Assembly: GCA_016938515.1 (NCBI GenBank)
Contig: JAFGUM010000090.1
Span: forward strand, 1-12,033
DNA length: 12,033 nt
Direction: 5' to 3'
DNA from: Spirochaetales bacterium
Lineage (GTDB): Bacteria; Spirochaetota; Spirochaetia; Treponematales; UBA12059
Below, piece after piece: positions 1 through 6,681 of this stretch. The position numbers were made by a program, and so were the translations under genes. Below the pieces are notes generated by a model. It made no database searches. It saw only the letters and a list, made by a program, of their open reading frames with translations, and had not been told where the DNA came from. Position 1 is the stretch's first letter; each line of letters opens with the position of its first letter.

Positions 1-1280
1 ACTGAAACATTCTGCACAGCCCGTTCATCTTCTCCCTGCAACACGTGCAACTCAACCGAGCGCTGATAGTCTTCCACGGTCGTAAACACGCGCCTTCCCA
101 CGGCGGGTAGCGGCTCGTTCTTTTCTATGAGCGGAACGAAGCTACCCCCGTCTATCTCGAGGCCAAACGTTCTGGAACACACATCAGTAAACGAAAGCCC
201 CTGGAGTCTGCCTTCGAGCCTCGCCGCTTCAACTGCCGCGCCGAGCGCGACAATTTCTTCAGGGTTGACTCGAGGGTCTGCTTCTCGTCCAACTGTATCG
301 AAAAGTAATTGCCGCGCCAGCGGTATGCGGCTGGAGCCTCCAGACAACACGAGGGCGCCTACGTCCAACGCGCGTACTCCCGCCGAACCAAGCACCTTGT
401 CAACGAGAAGGAGACTGCGCTCAATAAACGGTCGCGCGATGCGGTCGAAACGCTCGCGGTCAAAACGAACGCTCGGATGCACAAGGCCATCAGGTCCCTT
501 GAGGAAGGGAACCGCCACTATCGCTTCGTCGGAGACTGATAGCTCTTTTTTAGCTTTTTCACACAGATCGACGAGTAAGCGCGACAAGTATGCGTCAGCC
601 GCCGTGTCGATACCATACTCGGAGCGAAACCGCAGAGCCGCGTCATCGTACATGGCTTCGTCTATATCCATGCCTCCGAGGGCGTCGTCTCCCTCGCTGG
701 ATAGTACCGAACACGAACCACCGCGCGCCCGGAGCACCGTCGCATCAAAGGTGCCCCCGCCAAAGTCGTAAACCAGGACGAGCCGTTCTACATCATCCCT
801 GGCAACACTCCACGCACGGGCGAGAGCAGCGGCGCTCGGCTCATTGAGCACGCGTACTGCCTGTATACCGGCCAACCTCGCGGCTTCTCGTACCGCGCGT
901 CGCTGGGGGTCTCCAAATCGGGCCGGCACCGTTATTACCGCCCTGTCTACCTCAAAGCCAAGGAACCGCTCTGCGTCTTTTCTTACCTTTGAGATGATGG
1001 CGGCCGCGGATTCCTCTGGGCTGCGAGAGCGTCCACCGTAATCGACCGTTCGCGATCGGCCTAGCAGTCGCTTTACGCCATATAGAGCTGAAGATGGGTT
1101 GGCCAGCGCTTGATTCCGCGCTGATGAACCTACGAGCAGCTCTCCTGCATCTGACACCGCTACGATAGAGGGTGTGGCTCTCTCCCCACGCTCATTTGGC
1201 ACAATGATAGGAACATCACCGTCCATCCAGGCGCAGAGTGTATTGGTGGTTCCAAAGTCAAGCCCGACTATGCCGCGCAC
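1..1280 (-). CDS. Hsp70-family chaperone (short, HscC-like type), C-terminus cut by window edge
   Basis: ATP-dependent Hsp70 chaperone, read by direct translation of the minus strand; 426 codons are visible and the substrate-binding domain runs off the left edge. Seen: phosphate-1 motif GLDFGTTNT (residues 6-14), GVKRLLG with the catalytic-type lysine at 70, VITVPARF (115-122), NEPSAAA (146-152), phosphate-2 motif YDFGGGTFD (171-179), GGMDID (202-207) and adenosine motif LSGGSSRIP (312-320), then the start of the beta substrate domain with HVLQGE. Compared with DnaK from memory, about 24 residues are missing between K70 and the VPA motif (subdomain IB), and the hydrophobic interdomain linker is replaced by a LSFTDVCSRTFG stretch. 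Both traits recall HscC-like Hsp70s. The GTG start at 1280 follows an AGGG box by 9 nt and lies 1 bp after the upstream stop, so it is probably translationally coupled. No GrpE or J-protein gene is in view. The family call is very safe; the substrate is unknown, and a flagellar role is inferred only from position. Confidence 0.95.
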   Translation of the reverse strand, partial: MRGIVGLDFGTTNTLCAWMDGDVPIIVPNERGERATPSIVAVSDAGELLVGSSARNQALANPSSALYGVKRLLGRSRTVDYGGRSRSPEESAAAIISKVRKDAERFLGFEVDRAVITVPARFGDPQRRAVREAARLAGIQAVRVLNEPSAAALARAWSVARDDVERLVLVYDFGGGTFDATVLRARGGSCSVLSSEGDDALGGMDIDEAMYDDAALRFRSEYGIDTAADAYLSRLLVDLCEKAKKELSVSDEAIVAVPFLKGPDGLVHPSVRFDRERFDRIARPFIERSLLLVDKVLGSAGVRALDVGALVLSGGSSRIPLARQLLFDTVGREADPRVNPEEIVALGAAVEAARLEGRLQGLSFTDVCSRTFGLEIDGGSFVPLIEKNEPLPAVGRRVFTTVEDYQRSVELHVLQGEDERAVQNVS

Positions 1281-1281
1281 G

Positions 1282-1851
1282 CTATGGTTCCCTGGTTCCG
1301 CCGCCTCTCTCGCGCTCGAGCGAGAGCACGAGATCAACCTCGGCCATCGTCGCACCGAGTCGGGCAGCGATAATGTCGCTCGAAAACCCCCTGCGCGCGA
1401 GCGAAATCACCTTGTCGGCGAATGGCTCCTCGACTGGAAGCGGCTTCTCCGAGAAACGCACAAAGGGTAGCTCCGTGTTTTCCTGTCCCGCTGTCACCGG
1501 CGTAGTGGATTCCTGGGGTGGTTCGGTCTGTCCACGCTGCGCCGGAGTTCGTCCGGACCGGTCGTAGGTTCCCGTCTCCCTGAGTCGACGGGCTGAATCA
1601 CTGGATAGTATGGCTATTCGTTTGTCAGCTTCCGCTATGAGGTTTTTGAGGGTCGAAAGCCTGTCTTCGATAATGGACACGTTTCTGTCAGCGCTCGCAT
1701 CGAGCTCTACGACGAGAGCCCCTATCTCGGATCGTATACGCTGCAGTTCATCACCTGAACCAAGTATCTTTTTTACTGTATAGCGGGTCCACAGAACGAG
1801 AACCAACGAGACGGCTATTTGTGCGAACATGACTACCACTGATGCGTTCAC
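1282..1851 (-). CDS. Membrane-anchored coiled-coil protein with C-terminal HTH-like segment (DUF6115/DUF2802-like)
   Basis: A 189-residue protein of unknown function. Visible layout: one N-terminal hydrophobic helix (about residues 4-24) followed by basic RYTVKK, which fits an N-out/C-in anchor; a heptad-like helical region (about 34-92); a proline/threonine/glutamine-rich linker (about 93-142); and a compact C-terminal segment (about 143-180, ADKVISLARRGFSSDIIAARL) in which a helix, turn and second helix resemble the sigma-like HTH seen at the end of small proteins called DUF2802 or DUF6115 in flagellar operons. That family link is from memory and tentative. The start chosen is GTG at 1851, 3 bp after the previous stop, with a GGGGTAGG stretch just upstream; an in-frame ATG at codon 8 is an alternative that would keep the membrane helix. 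The last codons are 1 bp from the Hsp70 start, so the two products are probably made together. Confidence 0.85.
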   Translation of the reverse strand: MNASVVVMFAQIAVSLVLVLWTRYTVKKILGSGDELQRIRSEIGALVVELDASADRNVSIIEDRLSTLKNLIAEADKRIAILSSDSARRLRETGTYDRSGRTPAQRGQTEPPQESTTPVTAGQENTELPFVRFSEKPLPVEEPFADKVISLARRGFSSDIIAARLGATMAEVDLVLSLERERGGGTREP

Positions 1852-1854
1852 CGC

Positions 1855-2178
1855 CTACCCCGTAATATCGATATGCCCGCCCAGCGCGGGATCACTGATG
1901 GTCTCCACGTCGTCTTCATCGGCGTGCTCTTCTTCTCGTTGCTTTTCTGAACCAGAGCCGCCTGAGCCGGAGCCGCCGTGCTCCTTAACGGATTGTGGAG
2001 TAGTCTGGTCGTCCTTAGGGCGCTGTACGGCTTTGGCGGCTTCGTTTTCCATTCTTGCAACCTGGTCGCTATGCAGGCTCGCGTGCAACGATGCCCCGTC
2101 CTTCTCTGCCGCCTGTTGCTTGCCCACTTGCCCGAGCTGAACGAACAGAGTCTGCAGATCAATCGGCTTTATGGGCAT
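1855..2178 (-). CDS. Small hypothetical flagellar-operon protein with conserved-looking N-terminus and acidic tail
   Basis: A 107-residue soluble protein without a recognised enzyme domain. The first about 25 residues (MPIKPIDLQTLFVQLGQ) look like a short ordered motif. From memory, small proteins beginning with a similar M-x-I-x-P-I-D-L-Q motif follow the DUF342 gene in flagellar operons of other bacteria. The middle is glutamine/alanine-rich and helical. The tail is low complexity: glycine-serine repeats (GGSGSGGSGS) followed by a glutamate/aspartate run, so it is probably disordered. The ATG at 2178 lies inside the last codons of the DUF342 gene (20 bp overlap) and follows an AGGAAGGG ribosome binding site that is itself part of that gene's coding sequence, a sign of translational coupling. 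It is a real gene by position and spacing; function unknown. Confidence 0.8.
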   Translation of the reverse strand: MPIKPIDLQTLFVQLGQVGKQQAAEKDGASLHASLHSDQVARMENEAAKAVQRPKDDQTTPQSVKEHGGSGSGGSGSEKQREEEHADEDDVETISDPALGGHIDITG

Positions 2179-4147
2179 CGGGCGGTCCCTTCCTCAGTAT
2201 GTCGTCATCGAGTTCTTCGTACCGAGTCGTCTTGACCATCATGTTTTCGAGATAGAACGTCAGCCCTTTATGTTCGTTCTTTATTTTTTCGCGTATATCC
2301 CGGATTACCACTTCTGTGCCGGGGTATATCCTTCCGGAGACGCTTACCTTGCCCCGCACCTTCAAGTTGTTCAGGTAAGCCTGCAGAGAATCGTATTCCG
2401 CCTTGAACGAAGCGATCTCGGCGGCTATCTCGTCGTGCTTGTGCACGAGCTCGTCAAGCACGGCCTGCTTGTCGTCTGGCAGGGTCTTGCGCTGCCGCTT
2501 CGTTTCCTTGAGCGTGTATATATTCTTGTCAAGCTCGTCGAGCTGACGCTGCAGCACTTTCTGCTTGCCCTCGAGCTCGTCCATCTTGACTTTGCTCTTT
2601 GGATCGCTTCCCACTTCCAGTATCGTTTCAGCGCCCCCGGTGGGTGATCCTATCGATTTTGCGTTAATTTCCTCGCAGGCACGGTATCTGCCACCAATAA
2701 TGGCGGCGTGTTTGTTGCCAGTGCACAAGATGCGCTTCTCTGCGGTAATTTCGCAATTGATGATGTTCGTGTTGACTACTACATTTTCGCCAGCGGTAAC
2801 CGTGGCGTTTTCTATAAACTTGGCCCAGACGCTCTTGCCTGCGACAATGAGCCCCGCGCCTTTGCCCATTACGCCCTGGTGAACTATAACATCACCCTCG
2901 GCGCTTATTTCCGCCTTGCCTACGTTACCCCTGACTTCTATATTTCCGGTAGCCTTTACCGAGAATCCATCTTCCACATTCCCTGTAATGACTATGGTTC
3001 CGAGGAAGAACTGGTTGCCGGTCTTGAGATCTATATCGCCGTTGATCGTATATACGGTTTCAACATTTATCTTGCTGTTGATGTACGTGGCTTCACCGTT
3101 GACATCCGCGATGATAGTGAGCCCATCTTCACTCGTGTGCACGTTCTTTCCGAGGGGCAAGGGTATGTCTTTGCCGTTTTTGGCGGGCAGCATCTTGCCA
3201 GTAACGGTGCGTCCTGGAACGCCCTGCCTGGCGGGCACCTTGCGGGCTAGCGCCTGCCCCTCCACGACATTCTGTACGAGGTGCAGCTCTTTGTAGTCTA
3301 CCTTACCGTTCTTCTCTTCAAGGTTGAGTTTGGTACGATCCGTCTCGAATAGAAACTGTATCCTTGCGTCTTCGCCATTTTCAGCGCGCTGCCCCTGCGC
3401 TACCAGAATCGATTCTTTGTACCGTGGAGCATCTTCGAGTTCCTGCAGTACTTCTTCTATTACACCAAACACTACTTTATTGTTGCGCAGGTAAGCCAGG
3501 ATCACGTCACGGGAAAGGTCGCACCCGCCCGGCTGTGGCGGCGTAATCATTACGCGCGCTTCCATTTCCTGCTGGGCAATCTCTACGGTGAGCAGCGCAT
3601 CGGCGGCGGGATTGGCTATGAAAGACCCCACAAGGATCCACTCTGCGGTGGCTTCCTTTACAGCGGTCTTTACCAGGCTTTCGTCAAAATCATGAATGGT
3701 TCGGGCATGAAGCTTGTCCAGAGCCTGTTTTTCGGTGGCGCGCTTGCCCCGACCCTTTGGTGGAATAACCTTGAGCAAGGCACCGTCCGATGCGAGCCGC
3801 ACGAAAGCCTGGCCATCCACATCGCGCTGTATGGGCTTGAGCTCTGTGGGCTCGTCAAAACCAGCGCCGAACTCTTCTTCTATGCCAGCTTCTACCTTTT
3901 GCCGGGCTGCGGCTTCATACGCGCTGATTTTCCATGGTTTGCCACCGATGCCAACAAAACCCTGTACGCCCTTCTGGAGCACTTCGTATTCTATCCTTGC
4001 AACGGTACAGTCCAGCTGTACCGCTGCGCTCCTGAGCGCTTCCTCTATCGTTGCGCCTTCAGCGACGACAGAACGCTTATCGCCGTCCTCGTCCAGGTAA
4101 CGGCGCATCAGCTCACGAACGGCGTCCAGGCCTATGCGCGTGGCCAT
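2159..4147 (-). CDS. DUF342/FapA-type flagellar-operon protein with N-terminal Jag_N-like domain
   Basis: A 662-residue cytoplasmic protein with no signal peptide or membrane helix. Layout by inspection: Jag_N-like domain at about 28-76 (EGATIEEALRSAAVQL, then a beta segment with GVQGFVGIGGKPWKI, as at the N-terminus of KhpB/Jag RNA-binding proteins); a mixed region to about 190; the DUF342 'flagellar assembly protein A' region from about 190, which from roughly 370 to 520 becomes a repetitive right-handed beta-helix-like stretch (ITGNVEDGFSVKATGNIEV, GNVGKAEISAEGDVIVHQG); a charged coiled coil at about 525-600 (KMDELEGKQKVLQRQLDEL); and a C-terminal beta cap (VSVSGRIYPGTEVVIRDI). The beta-helix suggests a scaffold or self-assembling role, but the biochemical function of DUF342 proteins is not settled. 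Its ATG directly abuts the fliA stop (TAAATG) with AAGGGAA upstream. The DUF342 call is firm; the Jag_N call is by motif only. Confidence 0.92.
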   Translation of the reverse strand: MATRIGLDAVRELMRRYLDEDGDKRSVVAEGATIEEALRSAAVQLDCTVARIEYEVLQKGVQGFVGIGGKPWKISAYEAAARQKVEAGIEEEFGAGFDEPTELKPIQRDVDGQAFVRLASDGALLKVIPPKGRGKRATEKQALDKLHARTIHDFDESLVKTAVKEATAEWILVGSFIANPAADALLTVEIAQQEMEARVMITPPQPGGCDLSRDVILAYLRNNKVVFGVIEEVLQELEDAPRYKESILVAQGQRAENGEDARIQFLFETDRTKLNLEEKNGKVDYKELHLVQNVVEGQALARKVPARQGVPGRTVTGKMLPAKNGKDIPLPLGKNVHTSEDGLTIIADVNGEATYINSKINVETVYTINGDIDLKTGNQFFLGTIVITGNVEDGFSVKATGNIEVRGNVGKAEISAEGDVIVHQGVMGKGAGLIVAGKSVWAKFIENATVTAGENVVVNTNIINCEITAEKRILCTGNKHAAIIGGRYRACEEINAKSIGSPTGGAETILEVGSDPKSKVKMDELEGKQKVLQRQLDELDKNIYTLKETKRQRKTLPDDKQAVLDELVHKHDEIAAEIASFKAEYDSLQAYLNNLKVRGKVSVSGRIYPGTEVVIRDIREKIKNEHKGLTFYLENMMVKTTRYEELDDDILRKGPPDAHKAD

Positions 4148-4936
4148 TTACACGATTCCCTTGCGGTAGTGCGTAAGCTTCGCGCGCAAACGCAGAATAG
4201 CCTTGGTATGTAGCTGGCTAATCCGCGATTCTGTAACTTCGAGTACCTTGCCAATTTCCTTGAGCGTCAATTCTTCGTAGTAGTAGAGCACAAGAACCTT
4301 TTTTTCCTTGTCAGGCAGGTCCTGGATGGCTTGTACGACGACACGACGTATCTCGTCTCGCTCTATGATAGAATCCGGATTGAGGCTCGTCGGGCTCTCA
4401 ATACTGTCTCCAATGGTCATGTGCTCGGTCTCGTCAGCCGCGTACCATATATCGTTGAGCGAAAGCACAGACGTACTGGATATTTTCATCATCGTCTTGG
4501 CGAATTCTTCCTCAGACAGCCCCAGCGTAATGGCGATTTCCTGGTCAGTGGCTGGACGTCCGAGTTTTGCCTCGGTCTCTATTATGGCTTCTTCTATTTC
4601 CTTGGTTTTTTGCCGTACGGAGCGTGGCACCCAGTCTATACTACGCAGTTCGTCGAAAATAGCTCCCCGTATACGCGTCACCGCGTATGTCTTGAACTTG
4701 ACGTTTTTATCGGGGTCAAATTTATCTATGGCGTCTATGAGCCCAAACACGCCAAATCCTACAAGATCATCAAATTCAACAGAAGCCGGCATGTTCGCCG
4801 CGACTTTGCCGGCGACGTACTTAACCAGTGGGGCGTACTGTTTAATAAACGATTCGCGAATAAGCGGATCTCGGTGCCGCTTATACGCGGCCCACAGCTC
4901 TTCTTCGCTATGATGCTCCAGCAGGGAATTATTCAT
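4148..4936 (-). CDS. fliA: RNA polymerase sigma-28 factor FliA/WhiG family
   Basis: Alternative sigma factor for late flagellar, motility and chemotaxis promoters. The 262-residue length is typical of the family. Region 2 is at about 30-110: [31 protein letters not shown] (core-binding 2.2 and 2.1), then [25 protein letters not shown] 2.3/2.4 residues and WVPRSVRQK. Region 3 covers about 111-160 ([17 protein letters not shown]), and region 4 is at about 205-252 with the DNA-binding [20 protein letters not shown]. The ATG at 4936 has AAAGGG 9 nt upstream and is 3 bp from the preceding stop; the stop codon touches the ATG of the DUF342 gene. No anti-sigma factor FlgM gene is present in this window. 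The name whiG is also used for treponemal homologues. No autoregulatory sigma-28 promoter was found directly upstream. Confidence 0.97.
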   Translation of the reverse strand: MNNSLLEHHSEEELWAAYKRHRDPLIRESFIKQYAPLVKYVAGKVAANMPASVEFDDLVGFGVFGLIDAIDKFDPDKNVKFKTYAVTRIRGAIFDELRSIDWVPRSVRQKTKEIEEAIIETEAKLGRPATDQEIAITLGLSEEEFAKTMMKISSTSVLSLNDIWYAADETEHMTIGDSIESPTSLNPDSIIERDEIRRVVVQAIQDLPDKEKKVLVLYYYEELTLKEIGKVLEVTESRISQLHTKAILRLRAKLTHYRKGIV

Positions 4937-4939
4937 ACA

Positions 4940-5662
4940 TTATTGCCCTTTCTGGTCTCTACGCAACAAAGTCTGTACAGCTTTAGCGAGTACGGCCGGA
5001 TCCTTGCCGGCGTCGGGAGCTCCCGCGCTCGGCATGGAATCCGACGGCCCGATCCTGGCGGTAGCGTCCATACCCTGTCCTCCAGGCGTATCGTCATCGT
5101 ACGGAGCCCCGCCCAGGCCAGTTTCACTGAACGAATCGCTCAGGCTATCCAGATCCGGCAACGTGTCCAACTCGTCGAGAGCTACAGACGGCCTGGGAGC
5201 GCTTGAACCTCCGGAATCAACACCGGATTCTGCTGATTCTGCGGATACCAGCACGTCTTGCCTCAGGTCGGCAACCTCGCGGGCTAGCGCCTGCGGATCG
5301 ATCGTTTCGGGGCGGTGGGGCACCGCGTCGTCTCGCTCCATAGCGAGGGGAGCCTCCCCGGAACGCTCCGCTGGCGGCAGATCCGTCAGCACTTCATCTC
5401 CGCCGGATACCACAATATCCACCAGCGAGCCCATGCTCGGCGAAGCCTCGGCGGCTTCTGGTGTGTACCCATCAAACAGCTCGGGAAGAAAACGTCGCAT
5501 GAGCACCTGCGCACCGAATACGAGAGCGCCAAAACCAATGCCCGAAGCGAGGGCACGCAACACCAGCACGCCCAGCGGTACGCGCGAAAAGACGGCGACA
5601 ATAATTGACAGGACAAACGCGCCAACACCCGCAAAGGCAGACGCGCGAAGACTCGAGTCCAC
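4940..5662 (-). CDS. Small membrane protein with two N-terminal helices and long acidic cytoplasmic tail, between flhG and fliA
   Basis: A 240-residue protein of unknown function. Two hydrophobic segments are visible, about residues 8-26 (FAGVGAFVLSIIVAVF) and 29-54 (LGVLVLRALASGIGFGALVF), ending in the positive RRF, so it is probably a hairpin with a long cytoplasmic tail. The tail is rich in D, E, S, P, G and A with little predicted structure (LDELDTLPDLDSLSDSFSE). The extreme C-terminus (DPAVLAKAVQTLLRRDQKG) is a basic amphipathic helix that looks like the only constrained tail element and could be a docking peptide. The GTG start at 5662 is chosen because an in-frame TAA lies upstream with no other start in between, and GGGAGGG sits 10 nt before it. 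From memory treponemes carry an uncharacterised gene at this place. Position between the placement gene flhG and the sigma factor suggests a flagellar role, inferred only. Confidence 0.85.
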   Translation of the reverse strand: MDSSLRASAFAGVGAFVLSIIVAVFSRVPLGVLVLRALASGIGFGALVFGAQVLMRRFLPELFDGYTPEAAEASPSMGSLVDIVVSGGDEVLTDLPPAERSGEAPLAMERDDAVPHRPETIDPQALAREVADLRQDVLVSAESAESGVDSGGSSAPRPSVALDELDTLPDLDSLSDSFSETGLGGAPYDDDTPGGQGMDATARIGPSDSMPSAGAPDAGKDPAVLAKAVQTLLRRDQKGQ

Positions 5663-5747
5663 CGTCTCAGTACCCTCCCATAGCCTGCAAGATTAAGGCA
5701 TAAGCCATTGTCTCGTCAAGCTTTGGCCAGCTGCTGACGTTGCGGTG
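5663..5747 (-). other. 85-bp flhG downstream gap with two tandem tiny open frames
   Basis: This is the longest non-coding gap in the window. On the coding strand an ATG overlapping the flhG stop (ATGA) opens a 12-codon frame (5751-5716, MTPQRQQLAKA), and 7 nt after its stop a second ATG opens a 14-codon frame (5708-5667, MAYALILQAMGGY) that ends 4 nt before the GTG of the membrane protein gene. The second frame contains the GGGAGGG ribosome binding site. Neither has a strong Shine-Dalgarno box of its own. No terminator-like hairpin with a U-tract was seen. The frames may be coupling devices or chance; they are listed as observations, not genes. Confidence 0.35.
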
Positions 5748-6614
5748 TCATTCCTTGGCGAAGAGCTTCTTTATGAGGCGACTTATACCACGATCATCTA
5801 CGAAATCAGTTTTTTCGATGCGGCTTACGAGGTGCTGAACCGAAATAGCTGCCTTGGACTTTGGATCCTGCACTATAAACGGGCGTTGCTTGAGTACGGA
5901 GGCCTGTACGATCGGATCCTCGTATATGCACCCCAGATATTCCACCTTGAGGTTAAGAAACTGGCCTGATATGTTGATGATCCGCTCGGCCACCTTACGA
6001 CCCTCGGTTACGTTCTTGACGCGGTTCACCACCAGTTTTAGCCCTATGTTGAGGTTTTCCACCTCTGTAGCGATTATCTTAATAATACCGTACGCGTCGG
6101 TAATGGCCGTTGGTTCTGGGGTCGTGATTATTATGGCATCATCCGCTGCCGCTACAAACGACAGCACGTTGTTGGAGACGCCAGCGCTCGTATCGATGAT
6201 GATGATGTCAACGTTTGACAGCGCGTACAGCTCGGTGATGAAGTTCTGCCGTTCTTCTTCGTTGAGGTTGGCTATCTTGGAAAAGCCCGACGCGCCAGCC
6301 AGTATCTGAATACCATACTCGGTATCCAGAATTATTTCCTTCATTGTCTTCTGCTTGCGTATTACGTGATAAAGGTTGTACTTGGGTATCATGTTGAGCA
6401 TGATGTTGACGTTGGCGAGGCCCAGATCAGCGTCCATTACCATGACGCGCTTGCCGATACGAGCGTAGGCGATGGCCAGGTTTACTGAAAGATTAGTCTT
6501 GCCCACCCCCCCTTTGCCGCTTGCCACCGTGATGACGCGGGTCTTTTTGGCTGAGGCTGATCCTTGTGGTTTCGCGCTCATCAATTCGCGGAGTTTCTGC
6601 GCTTGGTCTTCCAT
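5748..6614 (-). CDS. flhG: FlhG (FleN/YlxH), MinD-like ATPase controlling flagellar number and FlhF
   Basis: A membrane-cycling ParA/MinD-type ATPase that limits flagellar number and stimulates the GTPase FlhF. The length of 288 residues is normal. Visible motifs: deviant Walker A SGKGGVGKTNLSV (32-44), DADLGLANVN (61-70) as in MinD-type proteins, Walker B-type IIIIDTSAGVS (137-147), and VVNRV for base recognition. The C-terminus (GISRLIKKLFAKE) is a short amphipathic helix suited to membrane targeting. The N-terminus contains DQAQKLR (residues 3-9), which matches the activator motif that in studied FlhG proteins inserts into FlhF to trigger GTP hydrolysis. The ATG at 6614 is preceded by GGAG at 8 nt. 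A hairpin lies just upstream (6630-6650). In spirochaetes with periplasmic flagella the pair is expected to set flagellar number at the cell ends; that is inference here. Confidence 0.96.
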   Translation of the reverse strand: MEDQAQKLRELMSAKPQGSASAKKTRVITVASGKGGVGKTNLSVNLAIAYARIGKRVMVMDADLGLANVNIMLNMIPKYNLYHVIRKQKTMKEIILDTEYGIQILAGASGFSKIANLNEEERQNFITELYALSNVDIIIIDTSAGVSNNVLSFVAAADDAIIITTPEPTAITDAYGIIKIIATEVENLNIGLKLVVNRVKNVTEGRKVAERIINISGQFLNLKVEYLGCIYEDPIVQASVLKQRPFIVQDPKSKAAISVQHLVSRIEKTDFVDDRGISRLIKKLFAKE

Positions 6615-6629
6615 CTGCGTATCTCCATC

Positions 6630-6650
6630 GGAAGCTTGTACAAAGCTTCC
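6630..6650 (-). promoter_or_regulatory. Intergenic hairpin between flhF and flhG
   Basis: A perfect inverted repeat: 8-bp arms GGAAGCTT and AAGCTTCC around a 5-nt loop (TGTAC). It sits 16 nt upstream of the flhG ATG and ends just before its GGAG ribosome binding site. It is not followed by a T-run, so it is not a standard intrinsic terminator. Likely roles are mRNA processing or stability, or tuning of flhG translation relative to flhF. It lies in non-coding sequence, so codon constraint cannot explain it. Confidence 0.6.
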
Positions 6651-6681
6651 CTGCGGTGCCGGTTTGTGGGGTACTGGATCG

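Noticed and set aside
127..771. 214-residue plus-strand open frame with serine/arginine-rich product
   Set aside because: It is antisense to the Hsp70 coding region, whose motifs are unmistakable on the minus strand; low-complexity S/R/T composition marks a shadow frame.
1848..2162. 104-residue minus-strand frame overlapping the small hypothetical gene
   Set aside because: Same strand but a different frame; the competing 1855-2178 frame has a strong ribosome binding site, coupling overlap and a family-like N-terminus, while this one is arginine/threonine-rich with no supporting signal.
1855..2178. Gly-Ser repeat as a possible engineered linker
   Set aside because: The GGSGSGGSGS stretch sits in a natural acidic low-complexity tail within a coherent flagellar operon; no vector, tag or cloning sequence is nearby.
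4331..5206. 291-residue plus-strand open frame opposite fliA and the membrane protein gene
   Set aside because: It spans two minus-strand genes in antisense and shows no family motif.
6615..6681. Intrinsic terminator ending the transcript after flhF
   Set aside because: The hairpin has no following U-tract and lies immediately before the flhG ribosome binding site; operon continuity is more likely.
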